64,000 bases of DNA from Acerihabitans sp015654925 (GTDB lineage: Bacteria; Pseudomonadota; Gammaproteobacteria; Enterobacterales; Enterobacteriaceae), in NCBI RefSeq assembly GCF_047324175.1, contig NZ_CP178732.1, positions 1 to 64,000 on the forward strand. The letters run 5' to 3'. This document shows positions 53,313-62,668 of the stretch, piece after piece. Every line of letters begins with the position of its first letter. Position 1 is the first letter of the stretch. The notes beneath the pieces are model-generated. The model did not search any database and was not told the origin of the DNA. It saw only the letters and a list, made by a program, of their open reading frames with translations. The position numbers and the translations under genes were made by a program.

Positions 53313-54345
53313 ACGTAATCTTCCTTTGGTTATCACGATCGCGGTATTTGTAGTTGGCTATCTTTTCTGCCTGAGCCAGTTTCCCGGCTTCGCGTCGTCG
53401 CGGGTTATTTGTAATATCCTCACGGACAACGCTTTTCTCGGCATTATCGCGGTGGGTATGACGTTTGTGATTATTTCCGGCGGTATCGACCTGTCCGTGG
53501 GATCGGTCATTGCGTTCACCGGCGTTTTCCTGGCGCGGGTCATCGGCGATTATCACCTGTCGCCGTTGCTGGCCTTCCCCCTGGTACTAATCATGGGCTG
53601 CGGTTTCGGCGCGTTTATGGGCTGGCTGATCGATACCCTGAAAATCCCGGCGTTTATTATTACCCTCGCGGGCATGTTTTTTTTGCGCGGTGCCAGTTAT
53701 CTGGTCTCGGAAGAATCGTTGCCGATCGACCATCCGATCTACGAAACGCTGTCCGGGCTGGCCTGGCAAATTCCCGGCGGAGGGCGCCTGAGCGCCATGG
53801 CGGTATTAATGCTGCTGGTGATGGTGTTCGGCATCCTGCTGGCCCGTTATACGCAGTTCGGCAGCCAGGTCTATGCCATTGGCGGTAACGCCACGGCCGC
53901 CAATCTGATGGGGGTTTCCACCCGCAGCACCACTATCCGTATTTATATGCTTTCCACCGGCCTCGCCACGCTGGCGGGCATTGTCTTTTCCATCTACACC
54001 TCGGCGGGATATGCGCTGGCGGGCATGGGCGTGGAACTGGATGCCATTGCCTCGGTGGTGATCGGCGGCACGCTGCTGAGCGGCGGTATCGGAACGGTAT
54101 TCGGCACCTTGTTCGGCGTCATGATCCAGGGGCTGATCCAGACCTATATCAACTTTGACGGCACCCTGAGCTCCTGGTGGACCAAGATTGTAATAGGCAT
54201 CTTGCTGTTTGCGTTTATCACCTTGCAGCGGCTGCTGAACTCGCTGTGGGAGAACAAGCAGAATGCGAAGGTCACGTCCATCCCCATCGCGCGTAATTCC
54301 GCGCTCGATACGCCGCGCGGCAACTCGACCGTGCCGCCGGCATAA
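53305..54345 (+). CDS. yjfF: Sugar ABC transporter permease YjfF
   Basis: The second permease of the same importer, 346 residues. The signature GMTFVIISGGIDLSVGSVIAFTGV is near residue 52 and VYAIGGNATAANLMGVS near 190. The C-terminal tail is about 15 residues longer than in E. coli. Having two different permeases with one two-cassette ATPase is the normal makeup of this system. Confidence 0.94.
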   Translation: MLKRNLPLVITIAVFVVGYLFCLSQFPGFASSRVICNILTDNAFLGIIAVGMTFVIISGGIDLSVGSVIAFTGVFLARVIGDYHLSPLLAFPLVLIMGCGFGAFMGWLIDTLKIPAFIITLAGMFFLRGASYLVSEESLPIDHPIYETLSGLAWQIPGGGRLSAMAVLMLLVMVFGILLARYTQFGSQVYAIGGNATAANLMGVSTRSTTIRIYMLSTGLATLAGIVFSIYTSAGYALAGMGVELDAIASVVIGGTLLSGGIGTVFGTLFGVMIQGLIQTYINFDGTLSSWWTKIVIGILLFAFITLQRLLNSLWENKQNAKVTSIPIARNSALDTPRGNSTVPPA

Positions 54346-54443
54346 CGGGCCGGCCCCGGGCCTATAACCGGCTTTCAGGGCATCCGGGGCCATTGCCTCT
54401 TGTCCCCGCCCATGTGGATAACGGCATGGCGCGCCCTGGGCGG

Positions 54444-55262
54444 TTACATGACCGGGGTTTTCAGCAATTGGCGAATGAGGGTGCGTTGATCGCTATTTTG
54501 TAACCAAACGGCATATAAAGGCCGTACCAGGGGCGGCATATCCGCCACGATGTTCAAGTCGGGATAGAGTTCGGCCCAATGGCTGGGTAAAAACACGCAT
54601 GCCCCGGTGGCCGGCAGCAGGCTGCGGGCCAGCAGGGCGGAAGTGGTGCTCATGACCGGCAGCGGATGGGCTACCAGCAGGCGGCTTTCGTGGGTATGGA
54701 AATCCGCTCCCCACTCCAGCCGGATATAGGGCCGTTCGCCTTCTTCAGGTTCGGCCGAGGCGGTGAACAGGGATAATGAAAAATTACCCAGGAGCTGGCA
54801 GGATAATTCTTCCATTTTTGGCGCTTCGGTGGTAATCAGCAAATCTAATTGCCGCTCATGCAGTTGATTTATCAGCGCGTGGCGCAACGCGATACGGGCC
54901 TCCAACTGTAAAGCGGGGCGCTGTTGATATAATAATTGTAACCATTGTCCAAGCCACGTTTCCCAAAGTGACGCGGTGGCGCCAATGGATAACAGGTTAT
55001 GCTGCAGCGAACTCGTCACGTCTTTTTTGGCCAGTTGCCAGGTGGACATCAGATTTTCCGCATAGGGCAACAGCCGCTCTCCCGCTGGCGTCAGCCGGAT
55101 ATTATTACGGTGCCGGGTAAACAAACTGACCCCTAACTGCGTTTCCAATTGGCGTATGCGAAAGCTTATCGCCGACTGCGTCAGATAGAGCGCTTCCGCC
55201 GCGCGGCCAAAGTGTCGCGTCCTGCTAACTTCCAAAAAGGTTTTCAGTAATTCCGTGTCCAT
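54444..55262 (-). CDS. hdfR: LysR-family regulator HdfR
   Basis: HdfR in E. coli represses the flagellar master operon flhDC and activates gltBD. The 272-residue protein has the N-terminal winged helix-turn-helix (HFGRAAEALYLTQSAISFRIRQLE, residues 17-40) and a LysR effector domain, somewhat shorter and more divergent from E. coli (279) in its C-terminal half. I start at ATG 55262 (MDTELLKTFLEVSRTRH). It is divergent from maoP, as in E. coli. Confidence 0.93.
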   Translation of the reverse strand: MDTELLKTFLEVSRTRHFGRAAEALYLTQSAISFRIRQLETQLGVSLFTRHRNNIRLTPAGERLLPYAENLMSTWQLAKKDVTSSLQHNLLSIGATASLWETWLGQWLQLLYQQRPALQLEARIALRHALINQLHERQLDLLITTEAPKMEELSCQLLGNFSLSLFTASAEPEEGERPYIRLEWGADFHTHESRLLVAHPLPVMSTTSALLARSLLPATGACVFLPSHWAELYPDLNIVADMPPLVRPLYAVWLQNSDQRTLIRQLLKTPVM

Positions 55263-55383
55263 GGCTATCTCCAAAATTTTTTTATCGTTATGATTTAAAT
55301 GTTTTGTTTTACAGAAAGTCAAGCCTATCTAATACTCCGCGCCATAAACAGTACGGCTTGTGAAAGGATGGGGAGCGCTTAAG

Positions 55384-55722
55384 ATGGCGGACAGCTTTTC
55401 TACTACCAATCGTTATTTCGATAACAAGAATTACCCGCGCGGGTTTTCCCGACACGGACACTTCACTATTCGGGAAGCTCAACTGCTGGAACGTTGCGGC
55501 CATGCCTACAACGATCTGGACAGCGGCAAGCGTGAACCGGTAACCGAGGAAGAACAACAATTCGTGGCGGTATGCCACGGGCAGCGCGAACCTTCCACGG
55601 AACATGAGAAAGTCTGGTTTAAGTATATCGAACATATTCGCCGGCCCAAGCGGTTTCATACCCTGTCGGGCGGGAAACCGCAGATGGATGTGGTGGAAGA
55701 CTATACCGACAGCGAAGATTAA
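55384..55722 (+). CDS. maoP: Macrodomain Ori protein MaoP (YifE)
   Basis: MaoP is a DUF413 protein that in E. coli, together with the nearby 17-bp maoS site, organises the origin macrodomain. The 112-residue product matches YifE (NRYFDNKNYPRGFSRHG ... RPKRFHTLSGGKPQ). I start at ATG 55384 (MADSFSTTNRYF). The hdfR-maoP gap (55263-55383) is where I would look for a maoS equivalent, though I cannot identify it by eye. Confidence 0.93.
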   Translation: MADSFSTTNRYFDNKNYPRGFSRHGHFTIREAQLLERCGHAYNDLDSGKREPVTEEEQQFVAVCHGQREPSTEHEKVWFKYIEHIRRPKRFHTLSGGKPQMDVVEDYTDSED

Positions 55723-55748
55723 TTCCGGCATGGGGCGCTGGCCCCATG

Positions 55749-57272
55749 TTATTCCATTTGCAGCCAAAGTTGTTGCAGCAAACGATCGATACTGCGATAA
55801 CTTACGGCCTCCGCCAGATGACCGCGTTGTATCTGAGTTACCCCCGCCAAATCCGCCAGCGTACGCGCCACTTTCAGCGTCCGATGCCAGGCCCGCACCG
55901 ACAGTCCCAGTTTTTCCATCACCGTTTCCAGGAACACCGCATCCTCTTCGCTGAGGCGGCAATGTAAAGCCACGTCCTGATTATTCAGATGCGCGTTGAT
56001 TTTTTGGCAGCGCCGCAGCTGAATGAGCCGCGCCTCCTGCACCCTGGCCCTGACCGTTGCGCTGGTTTCACCCGAACGGCACTGTTGGCGCAGCATGCCC
56101 GGCGGCAACAGCGGCACTTCGATGGACATATCGAAGCGATCGAGGAAGGGCCCGGACAACCGGTTGAGGTAGCGTAAGGTTTGCTGGGGCCCGCTGCGGC
56201 TATGCACGCCCTTATGATCCCCCGAGGGGCTGGGGTTCATCGCCCCGACCAGTTGGAAGCGCGCCGGAAGCAGTACCTTGGCCTGCGCGCGGGAAATAGT
56301 GATTTCCCCGGCTTCCAGCGGCTCGCGCAACGCATCGAGCACCCGCCGTTGAAATTCCGGCAGTTCGTCAAGAAACAACACCCCGTTGTGGGCCAGCGAA
56401 ATTTCCCCCGGGCGGGGCAGGGAACCGCCGCCGACCAGCGCCGCCATCGAGGCGCTGTGGTGAGGCGCGCGAAACGGCCTTTGGCGCCACTGAACGAGTG
56501 CGGCGGCAGGATTCGTCAGGCTGGTAAGCGAAGCGGTCTCTATGGCCTCTATATCGCTTAAGGGAGGCATTAATCCGGGCAGCCGGCTGGCCAACATGGT
56601 TTTACCGGTGCCGGGCGGGCCGATAAGCAGCAAATTATGGCCGCCGGCGGCGGCAATCTCCAGCGCGCGTTTGGCCTGCTGCTGGCCGGTAATATCGTTC
56701 AGGTCGGTGCCGCCATATTCCACGGGCGCAGCGTCGGCGGCGGGAACGGACGCCAGTTCGCCCTGGTTTTGCAAAAACCGGCACACCTCCTGCAAATGGG
56801 CAGCGACCAGCACGCCGCTGTTGGGCACCAGCCCGACTTCGCTGCGGTTATGGTGCGATAGTATCAACTGGCGCCGCGCCGACGCCGACGCCAGGGCGGC
56901 GGGAATGGCGCCCTGCACCGGCCGCAGCTCCCCGGACAGCGCCAGCTCCCCCAGGAACTCATGATCGGCCATTTTTTGCGCCGGCAACTGCTCCGACGCG
57001 GCCAGAATGGCCAGGGCGATAGGTAAATCATAGCGGCCGCCCTCTTTAGGCAAGTCGGCCGGCGCCAGGCTCACGGTAATGCGCCGCGCCGGAAAGTCGA
57101 AACCGTTGTTGAGCAGCGCGCTGCGCACCCGGTCGCGCGCGCCCTTTACCGTTGCGTCGGGCAGTCCCACCAGGGTAAAGCCGGGCAACCCTTTACTGAT
57201 ATGGGCTTCCACCGAGATCAACGGCGCCTGGATGCCGATTGACGCACGGGTATAAATCAACGCTAGCGACAT
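55749..57272 (-). CDS. comM: ComM/YifB family AAA+ ATPase
   Basis: In naturally competent bacteria ComM is a helicase that promotes branch migration during integration of transformed DNA; in enterobacteria it is called YifB. The 507-residue protein has the N-terminal Lon-protease-like domain (residues 1-170), Walker A GPPGTGKT (near 220), the Mg-chelatase-like central part with GVLFLDELPEF (Walker B) and NPSPSGDHKG, and a C-terminal helical domain. I start at ATG 57272 (MSLALIYTRASIG) by homology. Confidence 0.93.
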   Translation of the reverse strand: MSLALIYTRASIGIQAPLISVEAHISKGLPGFTLVGLPDATVKGARDRVRSALLNNGFDFPARRITVSLAPADLPKEGGRYDLPIALAILAASEQLPAQKMADHEFLGELALSGELRPVQGAIPAALASASARRQLILSHHNRSEVGLVPNSGVLVAAHLQEVCRFLQNQGELASVPAADAAPVEYGGTDLNDITGQQQAKRALEIAAAGGHNLLLIGPPGTGKTMLASRLPGLMPPLSDIEAIETASLTSLTNPAAALVQWRQRPFRAPHHSASMAALVGGGSLPRPGEISLAHNGVLFLDELPEFQRRVLDALREPLEAGEITISRAQAKVLLPARFQLVGAMNPSPSGDHKGVHSRSGPQQTLRYLNRLSGPFLDRFDMSIEVPLLPPGMLRQQCRSGETSATVRARVQEARLIQLRRCQKINAHLNNQDVALHCRLSEEDAVFLETVMEKLGLSVRAWHRTLKVARTLADLAGVTQIQRGHLAEAVSYRSIDRLLQQLWLQME

Positions 57273-57564
57273 GGGCGCTCCTTGCATGATGTCAACCTGG
57301 CCTCTTATCATGCCCGGCCCGGGCGATAAGCGTTATGGCAATGGCGCGGAATGCGGAGCGCATCCGAAAAAAATCACCCCTGTTGCCCTTTTTGCCGGTG
57401 CGGATGCGACCCGCTTCATACGGTTATGCGCTGGCGGTAACCCGCGGCTGCGGGGTAAGCAGAGCGGGAGAATGAAAAAAATTCATGAAAAGACAACTTA
57501 TTGAAAGCTAGCGCAATTACGCTATTTTTTACCCCAGCCTCCAGACGTGAAATTTAAAAAAAGG

Positions 57565-57592
57565 TTGTCAGTATCCCGAAAACTGTGATAAC
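57565..57592 (+). promoter_or_regulatory. Candidate promoter of the ilvLGMEDA operon
   Basis: TTGTCA (57565-57570) and GATAAC (57587-57592, preceded by TGT, an extended -10) are separated by 16 bp, about 43 bp before the ilvL start. The rest of the 57273-57634 gap shows no gene. Confidence 0.6.
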
Positions 57593-57634
57593 TCTGTAGG
57601 TATTCATTCGACCAGAAGTAATGAAACCTCTTAT

Positions 57635-57736
57635 ATGAAAGCCTTTGTCCAAGTGATTAGCCTAGTCGTGATTAGCGTGGTGGTGATTATAATCCCACCG
57701 TGCGGGGCTGCACTTGGACGAAGAAAAGCTTACTAA
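57635..57736 (+). CDS. ilvL: ilv operon leader peptide IlvL
   Basis: A 33-codon leader with the regulatory run VISLVVISVVVIIIPPCGAA, nearly identical to E. coli IlvL from residue 7 onward. Twelve of its residues 6-20 are Ile, Val or Leu codons, so ribosome stalling under branched-chain amino-acid starvation relieves the attenuator downstream. The start ATG (57635) has no clear ribosome-binding site of its own; it overlaps the stop of a five-codon frame that starts at 57621. Confidence 0.93.
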   Translation: MKAFVQVISLVVISVVVIIIPPCGAALGRRKAY

Positions 57737-57756
57737 ACAAGCTTAAATCTCAAGAA

Positions 57757-57790
57757 GACCCCCGCACCGAAAGGACGGGGGTTTTTTTTT
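57757..57790 (+). terminator. ilv attenuator terminator
   Basis: CCCCCG (57759-57764) and CGGGGG (57776-57781) with the CACCGAAAGGA loop, followed by nine T residues. It is almost the same as the E. coli ilvGMEDA attenuator. Confidence 0.95.
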
Positions 57791-57891
57791 GGCTGATTTT
57801 CATGACGACAAAAATGCGAAATGAATAAGGAATATAAAATGGAAAATAGCATAAAATCCTGTTCTCACCGCAGACCGGCGGGGAACTGACT

Positions 57892-59538
57892 ATGAATGGT
57901 GCTCAGTGGGTAGTACAAGCGTTGCGCGCACAGGGTGTGGATATGGTTTTCGGTTATCCCGGCGGGGCAATAATGCCGGTATACGACGCGCTCTATGACG
58001 GCGGGGTGGAGCATCTACTTTGCCGCCACGAGCAAGGCGCGGCCATGGCGGCGATTGGCTACGCACGAGCCACCGGTAAAGTGGGCGTATGTATCGCCAC
58101 TTCCGGCCCGGGGGCGACCAATTTAATCACCGGCCTGGCGGATGCCCTGCTGGATTCCGTTCCCCTGGTAGCCATTACCGGCCAGGTGGGATCGTCGCTG
58201 ATCGGTACCGATGCCTTTCAGGAAATCGACGTATTGGGTTTGTCCCTGGCCTGCACCAAACACAGCTTCCTGGTAGAGACCCTGGCCGAACTGCCGGCCA
58301 TCATGACCGAAGCCTTCGCTATCGCCAGCAGCGGCCGCCCGGGCCCGGTATTGATCGATATCCCCAAGGATATCCAGCTTGCCACCGGCGATCTGGACCC
58401 GCACTTGGTCAGTGTTGACGATCAGGCGGGGGTTATCCAGGGCGATTTGGCCGCGGCCCGGGACCTGCTGCGCCAGGCGCGCAAGCCTATGTTATACGTC
58501 GGCGGCGGGGTTGGCATGGCGCGCGCCGTGCCGGCGCTGCGGGAGTTTATCGCCCGCACCGGCATGCCGAGCGTGGCGACCCTTAAAGGCCTGGGCGCGC
58601 CGGATCGCGATGACGCGTGTTATCTGGGCATGCTGGGGATGCACGGCAATAAGGCCGCCAACCTGGCGGTGCAATCCTGCGACCTGCTGATGGCGGTCGG
58701 CGCCCGCTTTGACGATCGGGTTACCGGCAAACTCAACGCCTTTGCCCCTCATGCCAAGGTGATCCATTTGGATATCGACCCGGCGGAATTGGGCAAATTG
58801 CGCCAGCCGCACGTGGCGCTGCAGGGAGATTTGAACCGGTTGTTCCCGGCCCTGGCGCAGGCATTATCCATTGACGACTGGCGTACCGAGACCCGGGCGC
58901 TGAAGGCGGAATATCAATGGCGTTACGATCATCCGGGGGAGGCGATTTACGCCCCGGCATTACTGAGGTCGCTTTCGCAGCGCGCGCCGGCGGAAACGGT
59001 GTTCACCACCGATGTCGGCCAGCACCAGATGTGGGCCGCCCAGCATATGAGTTTCAGCCGCCCGGAAAATTTCATCACTTCCAGCGGCCTGGGCACCATG
59101 GGATTCGGCGTGCCGGCGGCGGTGGGCGCGCAGGTAGCCCGGCCCCAGGACACCGTGGTTTGCGTCTCCGGCGACGGTTCGTTTATGATGAACGTCCAGG
59201 AGTTGACCACCATCAAACGAAAACGGTTGCCGTTGAAAATCGTCTTAATCGATAATCAGCGATTAGGCATGGTTCGACAGTGGCAGCAATTGTTTTTCGA
59301 CGGACGCTACAGCGAAACCACTCTTACCGATAACCCCGATTTCCTTATCCTGGCCAGCGCATTTGATATCCCCGGCCAACGAATTACCCGTAAAGACCAG
59401 ATTGATGCCGCGCTTGAGGCGATGTTCACCCATCAGGGACCCTACCTGCTGCATGTCTCCATCGACGAACACGAAAACGTCTGGCCCCTGGTGCCACCCG
59501 GCGCCGGCAATGAAACCATGCTGGAGAAATTATCATGA
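57892..59538 (+). CDS. ilvG: Acetolactate synthase II large subunit
   Basis: IlvG makes acetolactate or acetohydroxybutyrate, the first common step of Val, Leu and Ile synthesis; isozyme II is valine-insensitive. The gene is intact at 548 residues, unlike the frameshifted E. coli K-12 allele. The catalytic Glu (RHEQGAAMAAIGYARATGK, about residue 47) and the ThDP motif SGDGSFMMNVQELTT (near 425) are present. It overlaps ilvM by 4 bp. Confidence 0.97.
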   Translation: MNGAQWVVQALRAQGVDMVFGYPGGAIMPVYDALYDGGVEHLLCRHEQGAAMAAIGYARATGKVGVCIATSGPGATNLITGLADALLDSVPLVAITGQVGSSLIGTDAFQEIDVLGLSLACTKHSFLVETLAELPAIMTEAFAIASSGRPGPVLIDIPKDIQLATGDLDPHLVSVDDQAGVIQGDLAAARDLLRQARKPMLYVGGGVGMARAVPALREFIARTGMPSVATLKGLGAPDRDDACYLGMLGMHGNKAANLAVQSCDLLMAVGARFDDRVTGKLNAFAPHAKVIHLDIDPAELGKLRQPHVALQGDLNRLFPALAQALSIDDWRTETRALKAEYQWRYDHPGEAIYAPALLRSLSQRAPAETVFTTDVGQHQMWAAQHMSFSRPENFITSSGLGTMGFGVPAAVGAQVARPQDTVVCVSGDGSFMMNVQELTTIKRKRLPLKIVLIDNQRLGMVRQWQQLFFDGRYSETTLTDNPDFLILASAFDIPGQRITRKDQIDAALEAMFTHQGPYLLHVSIDEHENVWPLVPPGAGNETMLEKLS

Positions 59539-59792
59539 TACAACATCAGCTTTCCATCGAGGCGCGTTCCCGCCCGGAAATCCTGGAGCGCGTTTTGCGG
59601 GTGGTTCGCCACCGCGGATTTCGCGTTTGCGCATTAAATATGGCGCCACAAACCAATCCGGAATGTATAAATATTCAATTGACCGTTGCAAGCCTGCGTC
59701 CGGTCGATTTACTGTCTTCACAACTAAGTAAACTTATGGATGTCGCCTGTGTCGAGATCCAGCAACTGACATCACAACAAATACGCGCCTAA
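59535..59792 (+). CDS. ilvM: Acetolactate synthase II small subunit
   Basis: IlvM is the 85-residue regulatory ACT-domain partner of IlvG, needed for its activity and stability. The start MIQHQLSIEARSRPEILERV is conserved. Its ATG overlaps the ilvG stop (ATGA). Confidence 0.95.
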   Translation: MIQHQLSIEARSRPEILERVLRVVRHRGFRVCALNMAPQTNPECINIQLTVASLRPVDLLSSQLSKLMDVACVEIQQLTSQQIRA

Positions 59793-59813
59793 GGCACGAG
59801 TAAGGAAAAGAAA

Positions 59814-60743
59814 ATGACGACGAAGAAAGCTGATTTTATTTGGTTCAACGGCGAGATGGTGCCATGGGCGGAGGCCAAGGTCCATGTGATGTCCCACGCG
59901 CTGCATTATGGATCGTCAGTCTTCGAAGGTGTGCGTTGCTATGACTCGCATAAAGGGCCTGTGGTGTTCCGCCATCGCGAACATATGCAGCGCCTGCGTG
60001 ATTCCGCCAAAATTTATCGTATGCCGGTTACCCAAAGCGTGGATGAGTTAATGGAAGCCTGCCGCGCGGTGCTGCGCAAGAATAAACTGGTGAGCGCGTA
60101 TATCCGTCCGCTGGTCTTCGTGGGCGACGTCGGTATGGGGGTCAATCCGCCGCCGGATTACACCACCGATGTGATTATCGCCGCCTTCCCGTGGGGCGCG
60201 TATCTGGGTGAAGACGCCCTGGATCAAGGTATCGACGCCATGGTCTCCTCGTGGAGCCGCGTCGCCGCCAATACCATCCCCACGGCGGCCAAGGCCGGCG
60301 GCAATTATCTCTCCTCCATGCTGGTGGGGGCCGAAGCCCGCCGTCACGGCTATCAGGAAGGGATCGCGCTGGATGTCCACGGCTATGTTTCCGAAGGCGC
60401 CGGGGAAAATCTGTTTGAAGTAAAAGAGGGCATTCTGTTTACGCCGCCGTTTACCTCGTCCGCCCTGCCGGGCATTACCCGCGACGCCATCATCAAACTG
60501 GCCAAAGACGCCGGCATTGAAGTGCGCGAACAGGTCTTGTCCCGCGAGTCGCTGTATTTGGCCGATGAAGTCTTTATGTCCGGCACCGCCGCGGAAATCA
60601 CCCCGGTGCGCAGCGTCGACCGTATCCAGGTGGGCATCGGCCGCTGCGGTCCGGTGACCAAGCAACTACAGAAGGCCTTTTTCGGCCTGTTTACCGGTGA
60701 AACCGAAGATAAATGGGGCTGGCTTGATCCGGTCAACAACTAA
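59814..60743 (+). CDS. ilvE: Branched-chain amino acid aminotransferase
   Basis: IlvE is a PLP enzyme that transaminates the 2-keto acids of Val, Leu and Ile with glutamate. The 309-residue fold-type IV protein has the PLP lysine in PTAAKAGGNYLSSML (near residue 160) and VSEGAGENLFEV. It is 21 bp downstream of ilvM. Confidence 0.97.
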   Translation: MTTKKADFIWFNGEMVPWAEAKVHVMSHALHYGSSVFEGVRCYDSHKGPVVFRHREHMQRLRDSAKIYRMPVTQSVDELMEACRAVLRKNKLVSAYIRPLVFVGDVGMGVNPPPDYTTDVIIAAFPWGAYLGEDALDQGIDAMVSSWSRVAANTIPTAAKAGGNYLSSMLVGAEARRHGYQEGIALDVHGYVSEGAGENLFEVKEGILFTPPFTSSALPGITRDAIIKLAKDAGIEVREQVLSRESLYLADEVFMSGTAAEITPVRSVDRIQVGIGRCGPVTKQLQKAFFGLFTGETEDKWGWLDPVNN

Positions 60744-60811
60744 TAATAATACCTTATTGCCTAGCAGGCGGCGTACGCCGCCTGCCGAAAAGATAAACTG
60801 GAGTATTGAGC

Positions 60812-62662
60812 ATGCCTAAGTACCGTTCCGCTACCACCACCCATGGCCGCAATATGGCCGGCGCCAGAGCCTTGTGGCGCGCCACCGGTATGACCGATGA
60901 CGATTTCGACAAACCGATCATTGCCGTGGTGAACTCCTTTACCCAATTTGTGCCGGGCCATGTCCACCTGCGCGATTTGGGTAAACTGGTTGCCGAGCAA
61001 ATCGAAGCTTCCGGCGGCGTGGCGAAAGAATTCAACACCATTGCGGTGGATGATGGCATCGCCATGGGACACGGCGGCATGCTGTACTCCCTGCCGTCGC
61101 GCGAGCTGATTGCCGACTCGGTGGAATATATGGTCAATGCCCACTGCGCCGACGCCATGGTGTGCATTTCCAACTGCGATAAAATCACCCCGGGGATGCT
61201 GATGGCGGCGTTGCGCCTTAACATTCCGGTTATTTTTGTTTCCGGCGGCCCGATGGAAGCCGGCAAAACCAAGCTGTCCGATAAAATCATCAAACTCGAT
61301 TTGATTGACGCCATGATCCAGGGCGCCAATCCGAACGTATCCGACGCCGACAGCAACCAGATCGAACGTTCCGCCTGCCCGACCTGCGGGTCGTGCTCCG
61401 GTATGTTTACCGCCAACTCCATGAACTGCCTGACCGAGGCCCTGGGCCTGTCCCAGCCGGGCAACGGTTCGCTGCTGGCGACCCATGCGGATCGCCGGCA
61501 ATTGTTCCTTAACGCCGGCAAGCGCATCGTCGAGTTAACCAAACGTTATTACGAACAAGACGATGAAAGCGCGTTGCCGCGCAGCATCGCCTGTAAAGCA
61601 GCGTTTGAAAACGCCATGACGCTGGATATCGCCATGGGTGGCTCCACCAATACCGTGCTGCATCTGCTGGCGGCGGCGCAGGAGGGGGAGGTGGATTTCA
61701 CCATGGCGGATATCGATCGTTTATCCCGCCGGGTGCCGCATTTGTGCAAAGTGGCGCCGAGCACGCAGAAGTACCATATGGAAGATGTTCACCGCGCCGG
61801 CGGCGTGTGGGGCATTCTGGGCGAATTGGATCGTACCGGCCTGCTTAACCGCGACGTCACCAATATTCTCGGCCTGAAACTGCCCGAAGCCCTGCGCCGC
61901 TATGATGTCATGCTGACCGACGACGCCGAAGTGAAAAGCATGTATTCCGCCGGTCCGGCCGGTATCCGCACCACCAAAGCCTTTTCGCAGGACTGCCGCT
62001 GGCCGTCCCTGGATACCGATCGCAAGGAAGGCTGTATCCGCTCCCGTGAATTCGCCTACAGCCAGGATGGCGGGCTGGCGACGCTGTACGGCAATATCGC
62101 CCTAGACGGCTGTATCGTGAAAACCGCCGGCGTGGATAAAGGCAGCCTGCTGTTCCGCGGCCCGGCGAAAGTCTACGAAAGCCAGGAAGAGGCCTCCGAG
62201 GCGATTCTCGGCGGTAAAGTCGTGGCTGGCGATGTAGTGGTGATTCGTTATGAAGGGCCGAAAGGCGGGCCGGGCATGCAAGAGATGCTCTATCCCACCA
62301 CCTACCTTAAATCCATGGGGTTGGGCAAACAGTGCGCCTTGATCACCGATGGCCGCTTCTCCGGCGGCACATCCGGCCTGTCCATCGGCCATGTATCTCC
62401 TGAAGCCGCCAGCGGCGGCCTGATCGGCCTGGTGCGCGACGGCGATATCATCGATATCGATATCCACGGGCGCAGCATCGTATTGGACGTGGCGGACAGC
62501 GAATTGGCCGCACGGCGCGAAGCGCAACTGGCGCGCGGCGCCGCCGCCTGGACGCCGGTAAACCGCGTGCGCCAGGTGTCCTTTGCCCTGCGCGCCTATG
62601 CCCTGTTGGCCACCAGCGCCGATAAAGGCGCGGTGCGCGATAAAAGCAAGCTGGGGGGCTAA
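60812..62662 (+). CDS. ilvD: Dihydroxy-acid dehydratase
   Basis: IlvD dehydrates dihydroxyisovalerate and dihydroxymethylvalerate using an iron-sulfur cluster. The 616-residue length is that of E. coli. The cluster cysteines lie in SNCDKITPGM and CPTCGSCSGMFTANSMNC (near residue 192). I chose the ATG at 60812 (MPKYRSATTTHGRNM), 8 bp after TGGAG; the TTG at 60806 is an unlikely alternative. Confidence 0.97.
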   Translation: MPKYRSATTTHGRNMAGARALWRATGMTDDDFDKPIIAVVNSFTQFVPGHVHLRDLGKLVAEQIEASGGVAKEFNTIAVDDGIAMGHGGMLYSLPSRELIADSVEYMVNAHCADAMVCISNCDKITPGMLMAALRLNIPVIFVSGGPMEAGKTKLSDKIIKLDLIDAMIQGANPNVSDADSNQIERSACPTCGSCSGMFTANSMNCLTEALGLSQPGNGSLLATHADRRQLFLNAGKRIVELTKRYYEQDDESALPRSIACKAAFENAMTLDIAMGGSTNTVLHLLAAAQEGEVDFTMADIDRLSRRVPHLCKVAPSTQKYHMEDVHRAGGVWGILGELDRTGLLNRDVTNILGLKLPEALRRYDVMLTDDAEVKSMYSAGPAGIRTTKAFSQDCRWPSLDTDRKEGCIRSREFAYSQDGGLATLYGNIALDGCIVKTAGVDKGSLLFRGPAKVYESQEEASEAILGGKVVAGDVVVIRYEGPKGGPGMQEMLYPTTYLKSMGLGKQCALITDGRFSGGTSGLSIGHVSPEAASGGLIGLVRDGDIIDIDIHGRSIVLDVADSELAARREAQLARGAAAWTPVNRVRQVSFALRAYALLATSADKGAVRDKSKLGG

Positions 62663-62668
62663 CCGGCC

